A stretch of 64,000 nucleotides of DNA from Phyto melanocephala (Eukaryota > Arthropoda > Insecta > Diptera > Rhinophoridae): positions 122,848,333-122,912,332 of the forward strand of contig OW799233.1 in NCBI GenBank assembly GCA_941918925.1. Reading direction: 5' to 3'. Every line of letters starts with the position of its first letter. The stretch's first letter is position 1. Both the position numbers and the translations under genes were made by a program. The notes beneath the pieces were generated by a model. That model was given only the letters and a program-made list of their open reading frames with translations, had not been told where the DNA came from and did no database searches. This document shows, piece by piece, positions 23,161 to 33,985 of the stretch.

Positions 23161-24335
23161 TTTTGCTTCTTTGAATTTATCAACTGATTCTAGTTAATTT
23201 GGCTGAATTCAAATCTGTTATCAATTTGTCTTTATTAGCTCTAGTTTTCATAATATAGCTTTTTTATACCCACCACTGTAAGTGAGGAGGGTATATGTAT
23301 ATCAGTTTGTCATTCCGTTTTTTCCGAACATATTATTTTTTGTGTAATTGCTAGTTGATTAACGGGAATTTTATTTGTGTAATATTATTCAGAACGTTAT
23401 TTTTTCTTTTTGCACTCCAATTGCATATCAGAATATAGTTGCTTGTAAGAAGTGGTTTATTGCAGTTGGCAAAGTTTATTAAAAAAGTGTTGATCTAAAT
23501 AGAAATGACTTCCAATAGAAGATGTTGTAAAAATAACGCTGACACATATTGTTATATTTGTGGAGAATACACCTTTAAAGAAAACATAAGACCTATTTCG
23601 GAATGTGTTAAAAAATCGTATTTAGATTACTTTGGAGTTGATCGTGGTGACCAAGATAGAAGCTGGGCTCCACACATTGCAATACTTGCTGTGTAAATTT
23701 GCGACAGTTGACTCAAGGAAAACGAAATAGGCTTAAGTTTGGTGTTGCCGATGGCTTGGAGAGAGCCCAGAAATCATTTGGACGACTGTTACTTATGTTT
23801 AGTGAGTATTTGGTGATTTTGATAAGTCAATGACCGAAACTTAACGAAATGCGTGGATATCATTCGTGCAAGTTATAAAAAATTTCTTGGGAAATAATAA
23901 AGCTCCAAATTATGTTCACTTAGTGGAGAATATATTGGATAAGTTCAGAGACCTTGGCTGCAACATGAGTATTAAAATCCATTATTTGAACAGTCACTTG
24001 GACCGATTTCCTGAAAATTTGGGTAATTTAAGCGAAGAACAAGGAGAACAGTTTCACCAAGATATCAAAATTATGGAGATCGGTACCAGGGAAGGTGGGA
24101 TACACATATGATGGCAGACTACTGTTGGAATTTGCAAAGAGACTCTAATCCGGCTGTTCATTCCAGATTTATTCTTTGTTTTTTTTTTTTTAATTCCTTT
24201 GGAAAAGTTTTAATTTTTAAATACTTAAAAAAGCTATATCATGAAAACTAGAGCTGATAGACACAAACTGATTACAGATTTGAATTCAGCGCACCCAAAT
24301 TAACTAGAATCAGTTGATAAATGCAAAGAAGCAAA
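23161..24335 (+). mobile_element. DNA element with about 105-bp inverted repeats carrying a broken cysteine-motif gene
   Basis: 23161-23265 and 24227-24335 are inverted copies of one another. Both contain CAACTGATTCTAGTTAATTT and GAATTCAAATCTGT, and both finish inside with ATATAGCTTTTTT on their own strand. They enclose a decayed protein-coding region (23505-24170). The left inner side also has a small TATACCCACC...GGAGGGTATA fragment of the hairpin-headed repeats (23268-23310). No DDE-type catalytic motif was visible. I cannot assign the element to a named superfamily; target-site duplications were not obvious. Confidence 0.7.
23505..24172 (+). pseudogene. Decayed gene of unknown function inside the inverted-repeat element
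   Basis: The first frame starts MTSNRRCCKNNADTYCYICG and reaches YFGVDRGDQDRSWAPHIA before a stop at 23696. In another frame there follows LPMAWREPRNHLDDCYLC (about 23735-23800), and then VIKNFLGNNKAPNYVHLVEN, NMSIKIHYLNSHLDRFPENL and GEQFHQDIK (23866-24085), ending near MMADYCWNLQRDSNPA in a third frame. Cys pairs (CYIC, CYLC) suggest a metal-binding N-terminus. I have a general recollection that proteins with this WAPH and FHQDI pattern are widespread, uncharacterised repeat-borne insect proteins, but could not check it. At least two frameshifts make this copy non-functional. Confidence 0.65.
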
Positions 24336-24553
24336 TTGAGTGTTGGCCTGTGTAATTTTTAGTATTTTTCCGGCGATGCGCTAAGAGTGAGTCAAAGAGG
24401 GAGTTAATCTTGAAACACGATAAAACACTAAAACCTGTAGACCAATGAAGCAAAACAAAAACATTTTTAGGTTTAATTAACGTTTTGCTACTTTCACCAA
24501 GAGCTAAAAATTTTAAGTTACACATCATAGATTGCAATTCGAACATGTTAAAA

Positions 24554-26332
24554 AACAAGTAAGAGCACTATATTCGGCTGTGCCGAATCTTTTATACCCA
24601 CCACCAATTTTGTGTACATTTAAAGCACAATATTTAAAATTTTGTTAATCGCTATGGAATAATCTCTTTATAATAAAATATATATCACATTCTTTGTAAA
24701 GGGTGGTTAAATTTTAAGGGCCCATGTTGAAGGTGAACTACACCTAGCCTTTAATTTTGTTTTCTGCATTTCATTTGACATTTCTCAATCTCAAACTTAC
24801 TCAATTTGATCCGTGGAGTGAGCAACGCTTTAAAGTTATTCAGGTTTTTTAAAAAATGGGCGTTCAAATCAAAATGCATTTTGTGCACTTCGTAATTCTT
24901 TTGATCAACATAATCGTTCAAATTCGTCCACAATCGGGAGAATTGTAAAAAATATTTAAATTTCTGCAAAACAGGTCTATATAGAATGTTAGAAAATCTG
25001 TGAATGCCTTCTTAGTTCGTTGAAGGGGAACCACTGCTGGTTTTTGCAATAGTGTGGCAAAAAAGAGGAGAGAAGGGCCATTTGGCCGATATTTTGTTAA
25101 ATACATAATTGAACCATACAAATATTATAATTACAAAAAGAAATAATAATAATATCCTAAATAATTTGTGTTTTATTTAAATTCAACATCGGTCCTTAAA
25201 ATTTAACCACCCTTTATAACTTCGATATGCTACTAAAATGCTTTTGTAAATGTAGTCTTTCAATGAAAGTGGGCGTTAAAGTAGGCGTGTCAATAAAGTT
25301 TCTGCTAATAAACACAACTTAGATATTTCAATATAGTCCTTTATTTTCCCAAAAACTTTGTCAATAGAGAAATTACATGAATTTAAGATAAACCGTTATA
25401 TGGGAGGTAGGCGTTAAAGTGAGAATGTCACCTAAACTTTTTGGCACAACAATAACATTCATTAGAAGGATATACGTAGCGAATTTGATCATCATACCTC
25501 TAATTTTGGCGGTTTTATGAGCTTTTAAATTTCATTAACGGTAGATAACGTGAAAAGTGGGCGTTATAGTAGGCGTGTCAAAGTTGTTTTTGCGAATGAG
25601 TACAACTTAGGTGTTTCAATATAGCCCTTTTTAATTCCAAAATCTTTATTAATAAAGAAATTATATGAATTTTAGGTAAAACATTATATGGGAGGTGGGC
25701 GTAAAAGTGAGCGTGGCACATTGATTTTCCGTTACAAAAAAGCGTCTTACCAAAAAGCAAAGTGTGCAAAATTTCAGAGTCGTACATCCAATTTTGTTGC
25801 TTTTATGACGTTTTTGTTTTTATATATACCGAAAAATACACTGTGCGGTATAAATTTTCGTACATTTTGATCGATAACTCCTCTCCTAATGCATAGATTT
25901 AAATATTTTTCGGGGAAAAATACTGTTTTTACCCAGGAAATATATATTCAGAGTTTCATGAGTCTACGTTAATGCGTTTGGACACAATTCCATTTTATTC
26001 GATGTTCGAAGGACACGGTTTTTTCGACCTACTCTTGCTTTTCGATCTATAACTCTCTTCCTAATATTCCGATTTAGCCCATTTTCAATACCAAACAAAC
26101 ATTGTCTATAAGAAAGATTCTGGCAAAATTTGAGCCTCCTAGCTTTTTCGGTGCGACCTCTATCGTGCTTTCAACAGACGGACAGACAAACGGACATAGC
26201 TAGATCGTCATCAAATCAAACCCTGATTCAGAATATATATACTTTATCGGGTCTAAAATGGATATTTCGATGTGTTACAAACGGAATGACAAAATGAATA
26301 TACCCCCACCATTTTTTTGGTGGCGGGTATAA
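24554..26332 (+). mobile_element. Hairpin-headed repeat, subgroup A, copy 2
   Basis: Same head (perfect hairpin at 24572-24588) and same tail (GGTGGCGGGTATAA) as copy 1. The interior is shorter, lacking about 0.4 kb of the GTGGGCG blocks and part of the nested element. It is bounded by AACAAG on the left and AACAAG directly after GGGTAT on the right, but AACAAG also occurs at the left of the other copies, so this may not be a target duplication. Confidence 0.8.
24699..25214. mobile_element. Nested DD41D-type mariner derivative in A copy 2
   Basis: TA then AAGGGTGGTTAAATTTTAAG at the left, and the inverted counterpart followed by TA at the right. Same insertion point as in A copies 1 and 3, with an internal deletion around 25075. 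The frames at 24751-24969 and 24918-25121 are shadows of it. Confidence 0.75.
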
Positions 26333-26873
26333 CAAGCAACAAAAATGAATGATCTTTATTTTGTATACAACAAATTATTATAAAAAAAGTTTATCTGTAT
26401 GATTTTAAAAGCTTTTAAAGGAAATTTTAGAACAGTTTATATTCATTTAAACACACACGATACGTTTATTTATGTAAGCATCAATGTTTAGATGCTTATA
26501 AAAATGTTTTAATTTAATTTTGTATTAGATTTCTTTTTTATGTCGTTTTTACTCTTGAATCTTATGAAAGGTGGCACGCGCTTAAAAACGTAATTAATAG
26601 CATTTTATTAGTTTTATATAACCATTTCTACTCGTACTAATACTATTTTGTATTTACGATGGTAATAGATGCCACCATTATCATTGCCATAGCAAAAGAG
26701 TTTCCTTTGCAAACAGTAGTCTGAATATGCTTTTAATTTTCTACTTCAAAACTATAAGTGCATATTGCAATTAAATTGAAATTATCATAAAAAGACTCTC
26801 AAGGTAGCTAATAATAGGAATTTTTAACTTTAAGTAAATACATACATATGTATCATGTTTGAAAAATTTTAAT
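26333..26873. other. AT-rich spacer, nothing recognised
   Basis: No gene or terminus seen between the A-type repeat and the Helitron. Confidence 0.3.
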
Positions 26874-27755
26874 TCTATCTATCTATACATATAAAAGTGA
26901 AACTCTGTGTGTGTGTGTGTGTGTTAGCTATAGACTCCGAAACTGTAAAACCGATCGGACTCAAACTTTGGCAAGTTGTTGTACACATTCCAGGGAGTGT
27001 TTATGGGTGGCAAAAAGTGGGCGGGGTCACGCCCATAAAAAATTAGTTATCTTAGCTACTTGCACTTGACCGATTTTACTGAAACTTTGCATACATATTG
27101 AGCTGTCATTACTATATAATTTCGTGTTTAGAAAAGTGGGCAGGGCCACGCCCATAAAAAAAGTTTTAATTTTAAGATACTTGCACTGGACTGATTTTTC
27201 TAAAACTTTGCACACATATTGAGCTGTCATGACTTTACAATTTCGTGATTAAGAAAGTGGGAAGTGCCACGCCCATAAAAAAGTTATCATTTTCAGCTAC
27301 TTGAACTTTAGCGATTTTTTTGAAACTTTGCACACACATATTGAGCTCTCATGACTATACAATTTCGTGATTAGAAAAGTGGGCAGAGCCACGCCTATAA
27401 GAAATAGTTATAATTTTTAGCTACTTGCACTTTAGCGATTTTTCTGAAACTTTGCACACACATATTGAGCTCTCATGATTATACAATTTCGTGATTAGAA
27501 AAGTGGGCAGAGCCACGCCTATAAGAAATAGTTATAATTTTTAGCTACTTGCACTAGATCGATTTTTCTGAAACTTTGCACACACATATTAAGCTGTCAT
27601 GACTTTACAGTTTCGTGATTAAAAAAGTGGGCAGTGCCACGCCCATTAAAAAAAAAATTACAATTTTTAGCTTTTTGCACTTGATATTCAATTTAAATAA
27701 AGGATGCATTTTTATTCATTAAGGGGTGTAGCAACACGCGCCGGGCTTTTCTAGT
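26874..27755 (+). mobile_element. Non-autonomous Helitron with six tandem ~120-bp repeats
   Basis: The 5' end is TCTATCTATCTATACATATA (TC at 26874 or 26878), followed by CTCTGTGTGTGTG and TAGACTCCGAAACTGTAAAA, the usual start of insect Helitrons. The 3' end is GC-rich (ACACGCGCCGGGC) followed by TTTTCTAG and T, matching the CTAG/T terminus of Helitrons. Between 27000 and 27670, six units of about 119-125 bp repeat the phrases AAAGTGGGC.G.GCCACGCCC, CTACTTGCACTTGA and GAAACTTTGCACACA. There is no Rep/helicase gene, so it depends on an element elsewhere. Confidence 0.85.
27020..27660 (+). repeat. Tandem array of ~120-bp units inside the Helitron
   Basis: GGGCGGGGTCACGCCCATAA-type boxes lie at about 27018, 27138, 27258, 27380, 27503 and 27628. 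Units 4 and 5 are the most alike (both with GGCAGAGCCACGCCTATAAG), suggesting the newest duplication. Each box is itself nearly palindromic (GGGCG...CGCCC). Confidence 0.85.
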
Positions 27756-27850
27756 ATAATTTATAATTTTGTCCTTACAAGTAAATATATCAGGCTAATA
27801 AGTTTCTGCAGTCAATTAATACAAAAACTGTAAATATATATTAACAGATA

Positions 27851-28786
27851 CAGTATAACCTCAATAGTCTAAACTATCCATTACTCCGGACAGTTAAATG
27901 TTTCGTACAGTTTGAAAATTTTACCTCTGTAATACGGACATTACTTTTTACAATTGAGTATGAACTAGAAGTAAAGAATAATGTAAAAATAATAATATAA
28001 ATAGGTCAGCGTAATTAAATATTGCGAAGCTAAGACGTGTATTATGGTACCTGCAAATAAACTACAACATAAAACATTAACCTTGGCTGAAAAATTCATA
28101 ATATTGGATACAATTGATAGTGGAAAATCCATTAGACAAGTAGCTGAACAATATAAGGCTTCAGAATCAAAAATATTTTATAAAAATTAAAGAGAATTAG
28201 GTATTTGCATTATATTTTAACAAAATGTGTTTTGGGTTGAAAGTAAAAAAATCAAGTTTAGAAAAATCAAAAGCATTAAAGATGGGAGAAAATCCTAAAG
28301 CAGTAGAGGTTCTAATGACAGGATAAAACAAGAGATGTTTATAGAAAGATTTTTGAAAATTATGATTTTTCTGATAACAACTGTTGGTTGCAAAAGTTTA
28401 AGTCTGGAAATGGAACTAGATGACTAAAGATATGTGGCATTTAAATCAAATTTAAAAAAAATTTTAACAAATGGCGCTTGATAAATAACAAAACCGTTAT
28501 GCCGATAAATTTGCGTAATTCTGGAGAGCAAAACAAAGATTTGAGTTCACATTAGGAAGAAATCAGTACATTGTAAAAAAATATTTAAATAAAGGTTTAC
28601 CTTTATGCCATACGCGAATGCAACAGTCTCATAATTTTACACTACTTGTAATAGGAATGTGTGCAAACCCAAGATCCTTTAAAAACGTTGAATTACATAC
28701 CCAAGTTTAAGGCCTGTGGTTTTTCCAAACAATCAAATTATCCGCTCGACCTTCATATATCTGTCCGGATTAGAGAGGATTTACTG
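27851..28786 (+). mobile_element. pogo/Tigger-like DNA transposon remnant
   Basis: TA directly flanks CAGTATAACCTCAATAGTCT at the left (TA 27849-27850) and ATCCTCTCTAATCCGG-type sequence ending in ATTTACTG at the right (TA 28787-28788). Both arms contain CTCCGGACAG or the equivalent on the other strand. At 28044-28190 a frame reads MVPANKLQHKTLTLAEKFII, DTIDSGKSIRQVAEQYKAS, a CENP-B/pogo-type N-terminal helix-turn-helix; near 28340-28430 FSDNNCWLQKFK resembles the second DNA-binding half. The catalytic core is not found, so the element is deleted and dead. Confidence 0.8.
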
Positions 28787-29748
28787 TATTTTGATTTTTC
28801 AGGATTTGTTACTAAAAAGTTAATACTTTGCAAAAGCATTTTTCCCGATGCAACAATCTTCGATCAGTACTTTTTTATAAAAACGTCAATTATATTTACT
28901 TGAAAAGTCATCTGATAAATACCTATAGATAAAGAAAATGCAAATAAAAAATTTTTAATACTGGCTTTAAAGTTCTTTATTATATTTAACAATAAACTTA
29001 TACACTAAAAAACCCCTTTAAAGAGAAATTTTAAAAATGCATTCCACTCGAATAGAGTCTGAAAACATAATTTTTATTTTTTTTTTTCGTAGGTAAAACA
29101 TTTAAATAAACATACCTAAATCTAAGTGAAAATGAATATCATAATTTGTAACTAATAATAATAAAACCACTGTCCCAGACATGCCATGGTGCAGAAGAAA
29201 CAAACTTTTTGTATCCGTTATAAAATAGAATATTTCAATGTTGTAATTTGTAAATTTTTAAAAGTTTATGCTCGTACAACTACAATAGCAATAGCAAATA
29301 AAGTATGAGTGTATTTTGGCTTTTGTTGTTTTTTGTATATTCAAATACTTACTACTACATTGTACAATAACAAATACTTATACAAGTGGTTGTTAGTTTG
29401 CATTGGGGTTTTTCATGGATCCTTGTCGTAGCTATTGTTGTCGGCTGGATGGCTCACGGTCTCAGTTAGTGACCAGGGTTGGAATATTTATACACAAATA
29501 TTTTTTTAACAAATTTTATATTGATTTTCTTTATTTATGTCAAATAGCTGATCGTGTTACAGTACATTGAAAAACATTTTTTAATAGAAATCAGCTTTAT
29601 GAAAAAACTTTGTAACAAAAAAAAATTTTTTTTCATAATTTTAATATAAATTCATATGAAAGGAAAAACATAAATGCTACTTTTAATAACAAATTAATAG
29701 TTATTTAAGATCTGCACAGACTAGATGATCTGCGAAGACTTCTACTTA
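28787..29748. other. AT-rich sequence, nothing recognised
   Basis: No coding frame or element end identified. Confidence 0.3.
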
Positions 29749-30125
29749 TGAGGCGGCCGTCAATGGCCGTCCATCTAACTATCTCACTTTTGCGTTTGTC
29801 TCGTTCCCAATTTAGGGGTCTTATTGGTTTTCTAACTGGACATCATATCCTGGGAGTGCCAGCCAGGAGTTTAAGTCACCCCTTCAATGATTTCTGTAGA
29901 AATCACGTTTTCACGACGAGGACGAAGTTGTGACTGTGCAAAATCCTCTCTGTTATTGCCCGCCTCTTGCTAGTTTCTTTGTGCGTAGGGCTGGTTTTAA
30001 GATTGACCGAACCGTTATTCTTTGGGTAGAGGTGAGACTGGCTTGACGCAACATCTCAATTATCAGATACCACAAAGGGATCAGTCATGGACCCAAGTAT
30101 GATGGTCTTTGGGATCATCATCCTT
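29749..30125 (+). mobile_element. LINE 3'-end fragment that shares its tail with the SINE
   Basis: The plus strand reads LLRLSRSQFRGLIGFLTGH (about 29785-29845), the conserved segment after the reverse transcriptase in I-group LINEs. It is followed by a broken Cys/His region: CRNH, then in a shifted frame EDEVVTVQNPLCYCPPLA. The 3' untranslated part at 30063-30100 (CAGATACCACAAAGGGATCA then ATGGACCCAAGT) matches the 3' part of both SINE copies at 48283-48326 and about 56700-56735. It is 5'-truncated and frameshifted. Confidence 0.75.
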
Positions 30126-30585
30126 TCAATCTAATCTGAGATTTTATGGTTAATAGCCCATTAAGCTCACACAAGAAAAATTTTAAAATAAAAACCCATA
30201 ATTATCTATTTTATTTTCATAGAAAAAATTCAACTTAAACAGAATAATTTTTTAATGGCAACCCGTAAAACGTACTATATAATACAATGTTCCAAAAGAA
30301 GCGCTTAGCTTTGAGAAAGTACAAACCTTGATCAGCTGTTTTAATTTAAGCGCTAAATTAAACATCTCAAACAAAAAGTGAAAAAATTCGCCATGTATAA
30401 TGACAAGAAAGTAAACAATTTGGAGTTCCCTAATATGTTTAAATCTGTGGCAAAAGCGAATAACTACTTAAGGCGACATAAGATAATATTATGACAATAA
30501 CATCACTGTAATGAAATTTGAAGGAAGTGATAGCGTAAAAACTTATTATATTTATTTTTTCAACAAACAATATTATTTGGAACTA
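30126..30585. other. AT-rich spacer with a near-palindrome
   Basis: TTTAATTTAAGCGCTAAATT at about 30340 is an almost perfect palindrome. A 33-codon frame at 30394-30495 (MYNDKKVNNLEFPNMFKS...) has no recognisable domain. Otherwise nothing is seen. Confidence 0.3.
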
Positions 30586-30915
30586 CAGTCGTGTCTGGAT
30601 ATAGTGAATACCTCCATATAGTGAACACCAAAATTTTTGCATGGAGTACTCTAAATAATGAAAAACTCTAATAGTGAACAAAATTTTGAAAACAACTTTA
30701 ACAACAATTCTTTTATTAAACTTAAATACATATGTATGTACATATATTTTCTTTTTTGTACAAATTGTTTCTAATCAGCTATTGCATTTACATGTATGTA
30801 TTTTTAGTAAATAAAACGAGTTTTTGAACAAAAATTTCAACCTTGATATAGAGAACAACCTGGATACTATGAACAAGCCCTGCAAAAATTATTTCACTAT
30901 ATCCAGACACGACTG
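30586..30915. mobile_element. 330-bp TA-flanked MITE (pogo/Tigger-type ends)
   Basis: Perfect inverted repeats of 23 bp, starting CAGTCGTGTCTGGATATAGT, at 30586-30608 and 30893-30915. TA lies outside both ends (30584-30585 and 30916-30917). The internal sequence is AT-rich with further near-inverted text (ATATAGTGAACACC / ATATAGAGAACAACC). No coding capacity. Confidence 0.9.
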
Positions 30916-32590
30916 TATAACTTTTTTTTACTTAAGTATAAATACAAAATATACGAAAACCTATATAGACTTAAACTAATATATGCTGAAATTTTTATAA
31001 TAGAAATTCATATATAATAATAGTCAATTTATAAAAAAAATGCTTTTCTGAAAAATTATAAAAACAGACAGAAGCAGTTTTTGCTTATTGTCACAGAAAT
31101 AATACAAAATTATTCTTATGTTTTGCAACAAAAAAAAAAAAACATGTGAGTATTTTACCCGACATATAATGGAATAGATTTTAAAATTTTACAGCTCAAA
31201 ATTTAAGATTTTATTTACAACAAAAATTTTAACAGTTTTGCCATCCCTGATGACTGAGTTCTTTCTTATGCCTGAATTGAATTCGTGTTTGCAAAAGAAT
31301 GAAAGTCATTAAAAATCAATTTTAATTAATTTGAGTTTATTTTTCTTAGAGAATGAAACGTGCAAACGTGAAAAAAAACTCACTAGTACTTTTTAGTATA
31401 AATACGATACGTTTTGAAATGTGTGAATGTTTATTATACATGTTGTTTAGTACATACATACATACATACTTGCAAAAATATATCAAATTATAGTTAGCGT
31501 GTTCACCCTACAACGCTAACAGTATTTCCAAAATATAATAATGAGTTAGATAATGAACTGAAAGCTTAAAATTAATTAGATTACTACACCTCTCCCCTTT
31601 TCATTACTAAAAAAGGTGATGAGTGTCGAATTATATTATATGATATTAAGTATATGATTTTGATTCATTTTCTCAATAATCAACTTATGTAAAATGTGTA
31701 TAAAAGTAAATCAGTCAATATTACGAATAATATGCGATATTACAGAACTATTGAATATTTACTAAAACCACATTAAACTCCACGATTCAGTTTTAGTTCA
31801 ATCAATCCCTCATTTGAAAGGTATATAAAATTCGGTACGACGAAGTACAGCTCTCTTACTTGCTCTATTTACCATAGTCAGGCAGTGACATAAGTATAAA
31901 CAGTTTAATGATCTAACAACTTTACGAAAGTTTTTGTATGCTTTTGAAAAGGACTGAAATAAATTTAAAATTACTGAAGCTCTCTTCTTTTCTGGCAAAG
32001 TCGTTGTTGTTTTCCTGTCCCCTTTTTATATAACTTATTTTTGGTGCCGATAAATATTCAAGTCGTGTAGTATCTCTGAATATAAAATGTTTTTTTTTAC
32101 TACTTTTTTTAAAATCCAAGAAAAAAAATAATTTTTAGAATCACACTTAAGGAAGACCAAAGTAAACGCTTACTTTTACATCTAATTGAGAGGCAGCATA
32201 GTAAAGTGAGAAAGTGAGTGGATTAAGCTCAATCTTACACTTTCAAGGGAGTAGGTTGGTTGTGTTGATTTTTAAATCGGTTTTAAAAAGCATGAAAGGA
32301 ATTCTTACAGAAAGCTTTTATAAGGTGAGACGTTTAAAATTTTAACTACCGATTGCTTTAACTTTGAAATGCTTAGGAACATCTATCAACATCAATTCGT
32401 CATCGTTCTCAGGAATTGAACGGATGGGGTGTTGCCGAGCCAGTCGTGGTAGTCATATGAATAGTACTGTGTTCCATTCTCAAACGTCAAAGTTTAACCT
32501 TTCCAATAAAACCAGAAATTTAAAAAAATAAGCAGTACTTTTATTACAGCAGATTTAAATATTAAATGGGCCATCCTGTATATCACAGCT
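30916..32590. other. AT-rich sequence, nothing firmly recognised
   Basis: Two overlapping minus-strand frames at 31810-32119 (62 and 65 codons) are rich in Lys, Ser and Phe and show no domain; they may be chance. Nothing else is supported. Confidence 0.3.
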
Positions 32591-32599
32591 GCATATATA

Positions 32600-33985
32600 T
32601 TACCCCCTTTCCTTGCAATTCTTTTCGGAAAAGGAAGTAAAACTACATTCCTGCATTTGCCAAGGTCGTCACCATTCGTCTTATGTCGAGCTCCCCTCTT
32701 TGTATACCGACTACAAAAAACCCCATTGCCCTTTCTTGAGGAAATGAATTTCCACCACAGACCATTAACTTAACTCTTAACCCCACTCTTTAGTCTTTCT
32801 ATGACTAAAGGGGGGGGTCCAGGCCCCCCCCTTCAGAGTTTCCCAGTATAAGTAATTATCATCCAGATCGGGTTTCTTCTTTCTTAATGTATGTCTGCAT
32901 AATCTGTCCACTGCTTTGTATTTCTTCTCGTCATTCAGCATTTTCTATATATTTCCTATCATCTATTACCTCTTCACTTTCATTAAAACAAAAAAAAGTG
33001 CCGCACTTATTAATTTTATATAGATTCTTCCGGAAATATCCGTAGTCAGAAAGTATTTGTGTTAGGTAATAATTTACCTCTACAAAACACCGTCTAAGCC
33101 ACACTTCAATATTTGGGATGAGCCTTGCGGTCCATCTGTCCTTCGAATCGGATATCCATCTCGCTTGCCAATTTCGTACGGCTTCTTGTATAATCTGCTT
33201 AAATCATTGTCCACATTTTTCAGCCACATCTAAAAAAATAACTATATAATGAAACAACGGTATGATTACAAAGTAATGACGCTATAATATGTTTTAATCA
33301 TAATTTGTATTCAAACGTTCTTCTTCTTGTTAAATGAATTTTTATTGTTCAAAAGTTTGACATAAACAAAAACATAAAAATTTAAAAAAAAAATATATTT
33401 AAAAAATAAGAACGGCAAATAAGATAAAAAATGTATTATTTATATGTAATACATTCAATTCTTTAAACTCCTACAATCAGCGTGCGGCCGAACCGAGTTC
33501 CTTCCAGTATTCTACATCTACTACACAATGTTCAATTACGTTCCAATTGAAATTTAATGTCGATGTCGGCCCTGTGGATTCTACTCTAAATATGATTTTG
33601 TTATGTCGCCTGATAGTTTACAAGTCTGATTTATGCTGCCTTATTTATGCTAGATCGGTTGATGGTTAGCTTCTGGCCATAGGTGAATGTTGGAGATTGT
33701 TAAGTACAAACAGATCTCTCATCAATAGAGCAAAACGCTGTTTGCTGCTTTCATCAGTAGCTTCCGTTTGTTTGGTAACCGCGCGCCGATATTCGCCATT
33801 AATCGGATTAGTTTTACCAATATTTTTGATGCCTTATTTGTAGAATGATGTATCTGGTTATTAAACGTAAGCTTCGGGTCCAATCACATCCATAAGTAAT
33901 TTAAGACTCTCTTTGATTTTAGAATCCCTTTACCCACATGGAAGACTATTTCCACAGGCAGACGTCTTCTTGTAAAAGGTAAAAT
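32600..33985 (-). mobile_element. R1-like LINE fragment, decayed
   Basis: On the minus strand the region about 33985-33700 reads like the end of a reverse transcriptase and its thumb (SLKLLMDVIGPEAYV, INGEYRRAV, SSKQRFALL). 33240-33000 reads NWQARWISDSKDRWTARLIP, then VEVNYYLTQILSDYGYFRKN, which fits the post-RT region of R1-type LINEs (grWT.rLIP, yyLTQ.LsghG.F). The usual Cys cluster is reduced to KCG. Stops and frameshifts break every part. The 3' untranslated region runs to about 32600 and contains a G8/C8 hairpin. Confidence 0.7.
32810..32831. repeat. G8/C8 inverted repeat
   Basis: Eight G, a six-base TCCAGG spacer and eight C form a perfect short hairpin in otherwise AT-rich sequence, within the 3' part of the R1-like LINE. 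Confidence 0.95.

Noticed and set aside
26333..26338. AACAAG on both sides of A copy 2 as a target-site duplication
   Set aside because: All A and B heads are preceded by (A)ACAAG, so it is probably part of the element, and the other copies lack it at the right end.
31810..32119. Two overlapping minus frames (62 and 65 codons) that could be one frameshifted protein
   Set aside because: Joining them gives only a Lys/Ser/Phe-rich text with no motif that I know; I could not distinguish it from chance.
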